NCBI GenBank assembly: GCA_964058845.1
Contig: CAXKVR010000430.1
Coordinates: 1-16,837, forward strand
Direction: 5' to 3'
Source: Carex sylvatica
Lineage: Eukaryota > Streptophyta > Magnoliopsida > Poales > Cyperaceae
DNA: 16,837 bases
Below the pieces are notes generated by a model, which was given only the letters and a program-made list of their open reading frames with translations, did not search any database and was not told where the DNA came from. Positions 9,992 through 16,837 of this stretch are shown one piece after another. How positions within the stretch are numbered: the first letter of the stretch is position 1; each line of letters starts with the position of its first letter. A program made the position numbers and the translations under genes.

Positions 9992-11103
9992 CTGATATGG
10001 ATGATAATTAAAGTTATTGCCTAATTATAATTAGGTTCAAACTGTAAATAATACAAATTTTTAGATTTTGGCCTAGCTATTCTTGCTTTAAAGTGTTCAC
10101 ATGTAAGTAATCTAGAATTAAGGTACAAGGGTATTTGGGGACATCATGATATATTGCTGGTACAGTGGCTGGTACAGTGGTACTGGTACAGTGGCTGGTA
10201 CACACTATAGCTGGTTCTAATTATCCTACAACCTAGATCAACATAAAAAATGGAAATCGAACCAGCAATAACATTTTCAATTTCTGCTCATCTCTCTAAT
10301 TCAGACATCAAAATCCAATACAAAAATGATCAATTTCACTCAAAAGAAGGAACTGTGTTGATAGGTTTGAGATGTTGTTACCATCTAAGTTTATATAGGC
10401 AGACACGAAACATAAAGTAAAGACAGATTTGCGAGTGATTGATACATAATTAAATTTATTATTGCAGCTATTATATTTCTTATTAAAATTAATTAACAGT
10501 AAAAAACACAGGAATTAAATTTATTCCTCATTAAAGCTCAAAACAGAATGATCTCATTAAACAATTTTAATAAATGAAAGTCAGAGAGCAAAACAGATAT
10601 GAGACTACTTTCATACATTGAATTATCCCTACTCCATTTAAGTACCGCTCATTTACATTTGATCCCTGAAATTTCAAAATTTTCATTTTTATCTCTATGC
10701 ATTCTAGTTAGTAACAATTGGGGGTGGCATCACCATTTCAGTAAAAAAAAGAAATCCAGACAACAACCCAAAATAACTAAAATGCAATCAAAATACCCAC
10801 ATTTCATGTCAACATCTGTTAGGACTGACTTTGTTTTCATTAGTTTTATGTAATAAATTTCCTCATGTTTTGCTGAAGTTTTGTGTATTGACAAGTCTAC
10901 AGTACAGTTTTATTGCCTTATGCTATAACAACAGGCTCTCTGTAAATCATACCGGTAGAACTGAAGCTAGCAGAGGCAGACTACCGACAACTCGCGGGTA
11001 TTGAATTGCCCAAGCTCAAGCTCAAAAATATTGAATTGCCCAATCTGCATCAAACAAAAGACAAAATCGATACAAAAATTAAACCCCAATAACAATATTA
11101 TAC
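9992..11103. other. AT-rich spacer with a GGTACAGTGG repeat
   Basis: The main feature is a tandem CTGGTACAGTGG repeat at 10157-10204. CTCGCGGGTATTG occurs at about 10991 and again at about 11144. I see no gene that can be supported. A possible continuation exon on the minus strand starting at 11044 meets a stop after seven codons. Confidence 0.35.
10157..10204. repeat. Short tandem repeat of CTGGTACAGTGG
   Basis: Units start at 10157, 10169, 10183 and 10195; the second has an extra TA and the fourth diverges. A related pair (GTACAGTGGCTGTACAGTG) lies at about 9688-9706, so the motif has spread locally. Confidence 0.85.
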
Positions 11104-11161
11104 CTTCATATAGAAGCTTATCAGAGTAATGTTTGTCCCACGACTCGCGGGTATTGGCTAC
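11104..11161 (-). pseudogene. Unidentified coding-like exon
   Basis: A minus-strand block between a GAG acceptor and a GAAG|GTATAA donor. It reads VANTRESWDKHYSDKLLYE over 19 codons. A following exon at about 11044 would continue DWAIQYF but then meets a stop. I do not recognise the family. It may be another captured fragment; the splice acceptor is weak. Confidence 0.22.
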
Positions 11162-11557
11162 CTCACAAAAATGGGCTTGGTTATGTGCTTGTGTCCCACA
11201 ATTTTAATTGGTTTTATTCCTATAGCTCAAATACAACACAAGCACAGAACCAAGCACGCAAGCAACACAAGCAGCACAACAACACAAGAAGCAAAATTTA
11301 CAAAGAAGCATACAATGAAGATAGAAACAAGCATAAAATGAAGCAAAATTTACAAAGAAATGATATGCTTATACTGAAATTTACAAAGAAAACACTATTA
11401 TGCATGCTCATAAATACTAATGACATGCTTAATTTATTGGCCTTATCAAACTGAAATTTTATTTTGATTTGAATAACCAAGTTCTGACAAGAAAGATAAG
11501 CAAAATTACATATTGGTACACTATCTTTCTGAAAATCATAGAATGCTTAAAATCCAA
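11162..11557. other. Spacer before the CACTA element, with short repeats
   Basis: Contains a CA-rich stretch (about 11225-11290) and GAAGCAAAATTTACAAAGAA at about 11289 and 11340, with a shorter third copy near 11378. Overlapping short frames here are low-complexity (Lys, Asn, Thr, Ser) and not convincing as genes. The three bases before the CACTA terminus are CAA (11555-11557), the expected size of a target duplication; the partner copy is outside the window. Confidence 0.4.
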
Positions 11558-11576
11558 CACTAGTGGAAAATAACGA

Positions 11577-12011
11577 ATCAGGATCGGTTATATACGCATA
11601 TTAGTATCGGAATACAACCGATCCTGATGAAGGTGATACAGATACTACAATAATCTGGATCGGATTTAAATGAAACCGATCCAGATAGTTATTTTCTGAA
11701 TTTAAAAATTAAAAACTTTTTAATATTAATCTAGATCGGTTGTATAATAGGGAACCGATCCAGATAGTCAGTTATCTGGATCGGTTCACTATTATACAAC
11801 CGATCCAGATTAATATTAAAAAAAATTTAATTTTTAAATTCAGAAAATAACTATCTGGATCGGTTCCATTTAAAACCGATCCAGATAGTCAGTTATCTAG
11901 ATCGGTTTTAAATAGAACCGATCCTAATAGTTCTTTTTAATTATTTTTTAATTTTTTAAATTCAGATTATTGACTATCTGGATCGGGTCAAAACTAAAAA
12001 CCGATCCAGAT
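11577..12011. repeat. CACTA subterminal array: seven GATCGG hairpins
   Basis: Each unit is an inverted pair of (A)TCTGGATCGGTT and AACCGATCCAGAT around a short AT-rich loop: 11577-11628, 11653-11686, 11729-11765, 11774-11810, 11853-11886, 11895-11928 and 11976-12011. Variants are CAGGATCGG (first unit) and CTAGATCGG (third and sixth). In En/Spm, short subterminal motifs in both orientations are the binding sites of TNPA; by analogy these are the cis sites of this family. Units two to five also form one larger palindrome. Confidence 0.9.
11653..11886. repeat. 234-bp near-perfect palindrome
   Basis: The centre lies between 11769 and 11770. Hairpin 11653-11686 pairs with 11853-11886, and 11729-11765 with 11774-11810. 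The 42-base AT-rich spacers between them (11687-11728 and 11811-11852) are also reverse complements apart from a few mismatches. The whole block can fold as a single long stem or as four smaller stems. Confidence 0.9.
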
Positions 12012-12038
12012 AGTTAAATTGAATCAAATTTTTTTTTT

Positions 12039-12044
12039 TTTATT
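12039..12044 (-). terminator. Possible poly(A) signal AATAAA for the accessory gene
   Basis: AATAAA on the minus strand about 205 bases after the gene's stop codon and just before the hairpin array. It is the only canonical signal I noticed there. Plant poly(A) signals are loose, so this is weak. Confidence 0.25.
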
Positions 12045-12109
12045 AAATGACCAGCTTCCATATTTTGCTGGCCAAAATTTTACTAAATTATCACAAATCC
12101 GAAATGAAA

Positions 12110-12256
12110 TGTCACACATCCTAAAATTATGTTTCATACACATACACATCCTAAATTAGCTATGACATACACATCCTAAATTAAATATCATACACATCCT
12201 AAATTATTACAAAAAATTCATGTTCATGCAAATTAAAATTACACACATCCTATAAT
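12110..12256. repeat. ACACATCCTAAATTA repeats at the 3' end of the accessory gene
   Basis: The motif ACACATCCTAAATTA or a close variant occurs about five times, at spacings of about 20-30 bases (near 12113, 12143, 12169, 12191 and 12243). It lies in the presumed 3' untranslated region and just overlaps the stop codon at 12250-12252. Function unknown. Confidence 0.7.
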
Positions 12257-15200
12257 GTTGTACTTATTCTCGGCCTAATCTCATGTAAAAAAATTTTAAC
12301 CCACATTTTCCGAAAATCTCCCAAGCGTTGTACATTATGTTTAACGGGAATATCCTGCATTTTTAAAAAGATAGAAGAGCATGCACAATTAATTTTGTAT
12401 TTTATTATATTTGAAGCAACAATTTATTATTACTTTTGAAAAATATATAAATGCATATATACCCTTAAGTTCGGAAAAGAATTGAGGTGTTCGCTTATTA
12501 TGTCTTGCATGAGCAACATGACATAATATGCACATTTCCAGCCGGCTGGTTGTTGTGGGCACTATATAACAAGTTTGTAAAAAATAAAATGTAAGTTAAT
12601 GAGCATACCAATGATTTATATGTTTAGATATTCACAAATTTTTGCATCTAGGTCCTTATAATCATATCTCAATAGAAACTATTACCTTACAATCGTTATG
12701 AACAATTAAAGAAGTACCCATTTCCCTGGTGAAGGCACTGTTGAAATATGAACAAATTGAACAATCAGTACTCACGAGAGATATTTAAAATGATAATATA
12801 ATAATAAAATCATTAGAATTCTAAACAAACATAAAATTAAGAAAGTCACTTACTCCTTGACCGCAGCAGTGATCATTGGCATTTTTTTGCTCTTCTTATC
12901 GGAATCGTACACGTACAAGGAACGTTCTCTTGGTATAAGCACGGTCAATATCCAATAATTTCTGCATGTTAGGTTTGTAGCATGTCATATTCTATAATTT
13001 ATATGAATTGAAAGAAATATAATAAAATTATAATATATATATAACACTAACATTTGATGGTAAGGTATGAAGATCAATCTCTTGTTCCGATTCTCTTGGA
13101 GTGCTTTCCTCATGTATTGAAGAACACCTCCTTGGTCATCATGCAGCAAGATGGCATTTGTTCGCTGGGGGTCCATGAAACCAATCTGCTCATCGGGAAA
13201 TTCCTCCTTGATGAATTTGTGCCAATACCTAGAAAAAAGAAGGCATACATGTGTTCTCAAGTTTGTGAAATTTGAATTAAAAGTATTGAATTCTACAATT
13301 ATTACGAATATTAAACTCACAACATCCATATCTGAATGACTGGTCCAGTGAGCCACTCTCGTGGTGTAAGCAAGGCCGCATAATCATATTCATAAACGTA
13401 TATGGACTCTGCTGAACAGAAAAGATCAAGTGGCGGATCGATTTTGAATGAACTACCATCTAGCTCTGAAAATCGATCACTCAGCTGCTTGAATGTTCGT
13501 CCCAGCTTTTCAAAATTGATATGATCAAACGCGTTGATGTGACTCGTTGTGTTTCGATCTCCAGGAACTTGCACCTCTTCGCGTGGTTCCTGCAAAATTT
13601 CATAATAAATTGAAATAAAATCCAAAATCAACTATAACTCTATCATATAGATACAAATTAAGAAGTATAAGAACTTAATAATAATATACCTCATCTGAAC
13701 CTGTCAATATCATGGACATCGGCCATGCAGTGAAACTGTCGAGGACCGATGCAAGGGTTAACTGCTCGCCATTTGGTACAGGTAAGAGGAGTTCTATGAA
13801 GTCTGCATCACGAATAGCATCCACCGTTACTCTTGCATGGTCGGACAGCATAGGCAAACCGTGAATTGTTCCACCTTGTACAACTGGAACATGAATTGTC
13901 CCTAAGGCCACTACAAGAGTATTCCCACCTACATTCGCCTGGAGTCTGCAGCTTAGTTCTGCCTCGTGTACAAATACATGTATTTACTCGAATAAAATCT
14001 AAATATGTATGAAATTAAAGCATAGGCCTACTGATTCAAATCTGAATTTGCATTACCTCAGTAAACTTGAAAAAATTTGCAGATGGTTTGACTGACTGAC
14101 AGCTGCTCTGAACGACTGTTGGGCTATATGTCTTTTCTTGTTGGCCCATTGTCTGCTGAAGCATCATTGCAAGCTCAGCTTTCATTTCTTCTTTCATTTC
14201 TTTCCGCAATCTCACCTCCATTCCTCTTACTCTCTCCTCCACTCTTTGATCCACTCTCGCATCAAATTCTTCTATGGATCTCGAGTAAGTAGTAGTGTGT
14301 CTCCTCCTTATCGAGCTCTTACCGAATGTTGTTGTCATTGGAATCAGACCTCCCACTACTCTCACTCTCCCGGGATGTTCCTGATTTGTCAGAGATTTTC
14401 CCAGAACATCATCGTATCGTACGACGGCCAGCTGGCCTTGTTTAAAAGCCGCTTCTTGTTCTTCCTGAAATGACAACATAAATGTTATAACAAAATAAAT
14501 TAAAGTTGAGGTTTCAATGAATGACAATATCTAAATACTTACAATTCTGTTGATGACCGGTAAGTATGTATTTGGATAAAAGCGTTCCTTGGTCTCGTCT
14601 GAGAGCTTCTGTCTTCCTAGTTTTCATGTGACGTGCCTATGCTCAACCGACAAATCAAGAAGCTCCTCTGGTGTCAATGCAGTACTAGTTGACCCTTGGG
14701 AAGATGGATCAGTAGATGCTTTCTCGTTTGCAATCGTCTGCATAGCATCTCTGAGTCTACTTTGAAAACCCTCACCATTATAACCTCTGGATCCTAAGAA
14801 ATGCAGATACTCGTTGTGGGCCTGATTCGCCTTTCCAGTCTGGCTGGCATCCTACAATTTGAACAAAGAAACAATTAGCCTCAATTATAAAAAAAATTGA
14901 ATTCTTAATTAATTATAGACAAGGTAGGTGGTCCATAGTAACTATCATACATCAAATTTCTCCGTCTCTCGGTACTTGCAAAATTCTTCCCAGTCTTGTT
15001 CTTCAATCTGGAGCTTACCAAAATTGGGCGTCTCACCCTTGCGCCACACTTTAGTCATTTTGGTTCGCCACTTCCGGTGATAAGTAGCCATTTTCTGATA
15101 ATAATATTTCTGCACCTCTTCGTTGTCGACTATGCCCCAGTCCACCTTACAAACAAATAGAAATAAAAAATTTAGAGTTAGTTAATATCAAATGAAATCT

Positions 15201-15477
15201 TGTGAAATTAGTACCAAAATTTGTTTACCTTAAGTATTTTCCATATTTGTTGCTTTTTCTCATCTGAAACATCTTTCCATTGTTGGAACCTTAGAGAAAC
15301 ATTCCTTCTTATCAATATCCCAAATTCCGTTGCAAAACTCGTCGTATCTCGAGTAACAACCGGCCTGTAAAATTTGTCAAGTTCCAGCTTTTTGCCTTTC
15401 TCGTTAAACTTCTCTTTAATTTTGTTAGGCCCTCTTCCTCGTTTCTTAGCCAAGGCTATCTCACTATCACCTTCCAT
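12250..15477 (-). pseudogene. CACTA accessory protein (Transposase_24 / DUF8039 / Ulp1-like), one premature stop
   Basis: Eleven minus-strand exons join in phase with GT-AG borders: 15229-15477, 14951-15145, 14543-14851, 14057-14464, 13690-13962, 13321-13589, 13052-13228, 12854-12961, 12686-12737, 12463-12561, 12250-12354. They total 2,244 bases, 748 codons including the final TAG. The single defect is TGA at 14624-14626 (codon 224), probably from CGA. Domains: basic NLS-like KKRGRGPNKIKEK (11-23); Transposase_24-like region (about 50-170, including IRRNVSLRFQQW and SQTGKANQAHNEYLHFLGSR); charged coiled coil (315-357); DUF8039-like (388-478, ending near TAWP); Ulp1-type cysteine peptidase (about 560-740). 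Its landmarks are FIPYHQINYWILTVLI, D646 in YVYDSD, and Q684 and C690 in CPQQPAGWKCAYYVM. Ulp1 enzymes cleave SUMO-type conjugates. Position 629 is Tyr where the catalytic His is expected. Such genes accompany TNP2 in plant CACTA elements, usually on the opposite strand. Confidence 0.85.
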
Positions 15478-15777
15478 ATCTACTTATCATTCAAAAAATA
15501 AACTTACAATTTAAACATATTTATGCCTACATTATATAAGAAACCATTCCTATTACTCATGCATATGCCATTTCAAATTCACATTTGTATATAGATTTGC
15601 AACTAAATATTCAGATTTGCATATACCGAGCTATAAATTCACATTTGCATTTCAATCAATGAAACTATTGCATACCAACAATTCAATCGTTGAACACCAA
15701 CAATTCAATCAAGCTAAAACAACCCGAAACTAAAAACCTAAGTTAAACATACATGCAATACCTAATTAGCAACAAGA

Positions 15778-15935
15778 AGCAACAATTTATAACAATTTCT
15801 AATAATTTGAATTTCTAACAATTTCTAATAATTCGAATTTCAAATAATTTCTAACAATTTCTAATAATTTCTAACATTTTCTAAACAATTTCTAATAATT
15901 TGTAAGAATTTTGAACAATTTCTAATAATTTGAAA
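15778..15935. repeat. Degenerate tandem AATTTCTAAYAATT repeat
   Basis: More than ten imperfect copies of an AATTTCTAAYA unit, varied by short insertions (GAATTTC, ACATTTTC, TGTAAGAATTTTG). They lie in the presumed 5' leader of the accessory gene. Low-complexity expansion; no function evident. Confidence 0.8.
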
Positions 15936-16076
15936 TTAGAGAAATGAGTTTACCCGAATTTGAGAGGGAGGCGGAGCCAACGAGCTGACCGAGAGGGAGG
16001 AGCGGAAGAGATAGCTTTCACTTAACAGAGAAAGAGATGGAGAGGAGAGGTCACGGAGGTGAGAACTTTGAGAGAG

Positions 16077-16206
16077 GGGTTTGATGAGAGGAAGGGTCAC
16101 GGTGGAGGAGAGAAGGTTTGAAATTTTGGGTTTAGGAGAGGGGTTTGAGGAGACGGGTTTGAGGAGAGGAAGGGTCACGGTGGAGGAGAGAAGATTTGAA
16201 ATTTCG
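16077..16206. repeat. Duplicated 52-bp GA-rich unit
   Basis: Copies at 16077-16128 and 16155-16206 share GAGAGGAAGGGTCACGGTGG and the following bases, with three visible mismatches and a period of 78. A partial third copy (GAGAGGTCACGGAGG) lies near 16045. The unit sits in the presumed core promoter. Confidence 0.85.
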
Positions 16207-16241
16207 GCTAAGTGAGGCGCGATTTTGTATAACCTAACACT

Positions 16242-16345
16242 ATCTGGATCGGTTCTTAAGCTAGAAACCGATCCAGATACCTTTTTTAATTTTTTTAAAT
16301 GAATAACTATCTGGATCGGTTCCTAGCTTAGGAATCGATCCAGAT
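16242..16345. repeat. CACTA GATCGG hairpins 8 and 9
   Basis: Two inverted pairs, 16242-16278 and 16309-16345, with the same TCTGGATCGGTT...AACCGATCCAGA arms as the array at the other side of the element. The loops contain the palindromic CTTAAG-like and CTAGCTTAGG sequences. One base in the second right arm has changed (AATCGATCC). Confidence 0.9.
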
Positions 16346-16837
16346 AGTGTTTTCTGTGTGTGTGAATTTATTATATTTTTGTATGTGTATGTTTTTTTAA
16401 AAAATTAAAATCAGAATCTGTTTGTTTATGAATTTTTGTAAATTATTTTAATTATAAATTCCTATGAATTATATTATTATTTTTATTGGTTTGAAAATGT
16501 TAAAAAATAAATAAATATCATGCTTTTTAAAAACTTATTTGTTGTAACAAATTTTTGTAGCTTACATTTAACAATGTAATTTATAAAAAAAAAATCATTT
16601 TTTTAGAAATAATTTGTAAGACAGAATAATTTTTAGGAAGTAATTTTGTTTAACATTTCTTAATAAAATAATTTCTAATAATTTTAAATAAGTAATTCAT
16701 TTTTAAAAAATTTATAAGAAATTTATAAGAAATACACCATCTGGATCGGTTCCTAGCTTAGGAACCGATCCAGATAGTGTTTTCTGTGTGTGTGAATTTG
16801 TTATATTTTTGTATGTGTATGTTTTTTTAAAAATTTA
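16309..16837. repeat. About 99-bp direct repeat, period 430 bp, running off the window
   Basis: 16309-16407 and 16739-16837 match from the hairpin through GTGTTTTCTGTGTGTGTGAA and the TGTATGTGTATG stretch, with only two or three mismatches. The repeat continues past the window edge, so the true unit may be about 430 bp with more copies. Each unit carries one GATCGG hairpin. Confidence 0.9.
16408..16738. other. AT-rich interior between hairpins 9 and 10
   Basis: Very AT-rich, no gene. It makes up the rest of the 430-bp repeat unit. Confidence 0.5.

Larger units (their letters stand above)
15478..16241 (-). promoter_or_regulatory. Leader and promoter region of the CACTA accessory gene
   Basis: Between the ATG at 15477 and the hairpins at 16242 there is no further gene. 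Reading along the gene, 16200 to 15950 is strongly pyrimidine-rich (CTCTCC-type), common in plant core promoters and leaders, followed by an AT-rich repeat tract. A weak TATA-like ATACAAAA lies at about 16224-16231 on the minus strand. The 80-codon open frame in the CT-rich part (Ser/Leu/Pro-rich) looks like a compositional artefact. Confidence 0.4.
11558..16837 (-). mobile_element. CACTA (En/Spm) transposon, one end and most of the body
   Basis: The element begins with CACTAGTGGAAAA at 11558, a textbook CACTA terminal sequence. Within 20 bases it enters an array of inverted GGATCGGTT...AACCGATCC motifs, the subterminal repeats that bind the element's own transposition protein. A minus-strand gene of the Transposase_24/Ulp1 type fills 12250-15477. 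The same hairpin motif returns at 16242, 16309 and 16739, and the element runs off the window before a second terminus. No TNP2-type transposase is found inside. Since hairpins of the same family lie on both sides of the gene, the far end may be close. That would make this an element of about 5.5-6 kb carrying only the accessory gene. Confidence 0.87.

Noticed and set aside
10599..10853. 84-codon plus-strand frame
   Set aside because: No recognisable domain, low-complexity composition and no promoter or splice context; a TTTGATCCCTGAAATTT block inside it resembles intergenic repeat sequence.
12985..13356. Continuous 123-codon minus-strand frame as a single exon
   Set aside because: Only 13052-13228 matches the Ulp1-type protein; the two ends of the frame are intron, shown by the CTAG acceptor and GTTAGT donor and by phase agreement with both neighbouring exons.
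14138..14473. 111-codon plus-strand frame opposite exon 4 of the accessory gene
   Set aside because: It is the antisense shadow of the charged coiled-coil exon; the minus strand carries the splice sites and family motifs.
15936..16178. 80-codon Ser/Leu/Pro-rich frame upstream of the accessory gene
   Set aside because: It comes from CT-rich low-complexity sequence containing a 52-bp duplication, has no domain, and fits a promoter/leader better.
1..16837. CRISPR arrays, tRNA or rRNA genes, bacterial-style operons
   Set aside because: Looked for and not seen; the repeats present are transposon hairpins, tandem duplications and microsatellites.

Overview
This is plant nuclear DNA and, as far as I can read it, almost entirely transposon. 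The signs are spliceosomal introns with GT-AG borders, a CACTA (En/Spm) TNP2 fragment, a CACTA accessory gene with a Ulp1-type domain, a Helitron-type terminus, and scraps of plant LRR, KIN-7 kinesin and RPA-like genes, all in AT-rich sequence. The Helitron hairpin and the gene fragments fit a monocot, perhaps a grass, but the species cannot be fixed from this. I see no bacterial features and no complete ordinary host gene.

Layout. (1) 2-712 (+): the 3' part of a CACTA TNP2-type transposase (DUF4218 and the segment after it), broken by a stop where the family has Trp. (2) 713-2952: AT-rich spacer with two inverted repeats and an (ATT)27 microsatellite. (3) 2953 onward, minus strand: a Helitron-like 3' end (hairpin plus CTAG). 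Upstream of it on the same strand lie an LRR gene fragment (4216-4492), an uninterrupted five-exon gene for a short two-OB-fold RPA70-like protein (6464-7611), an unidentified exon (8277-8355) and one exon of a KIN-7 kinesin motor domain (9891-9991). Several local duplications lie between them. A tentative Helitron 5' end is at 7988. (4) 11558-16837+: one end and most of a CACTA element. It has a CACTAGTGGAAAA terminus, seven GATCGG hairpins, then on the minus strand an 11-exon, 748-codon gene of the Transposase_24 / DUF8039 / Ulp1-peptidase type, a pyrimidine-rich leader, and three more GATCGG hairpins running off the window.

How the parts relate. The right-hand CACTA gene can be rebuilt exon by exon with every phase matching and only one break, a CGA-to-TGA stop at codon 224. 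Its Ulp1 domain keeps the Asp, Gln and Cys positions but has Tyr where the catalytic His belongs. Because terminal-type hairpins flank this gene on both sides, the element may carry only the accessory gene and no TNP2. The central region looks like gene capture: unrelated exon fragments with their introns, all in the orientation of the Helitron end. The RPA-like gene is the only part of that region that still reads as a complete protein.

The strongest leads are the intact two-OB RPA-like gene in a Helitron context, the accessory-only CACTA with an altered protease triad, and the 234-bp palindrome built from subterminal hairpins.
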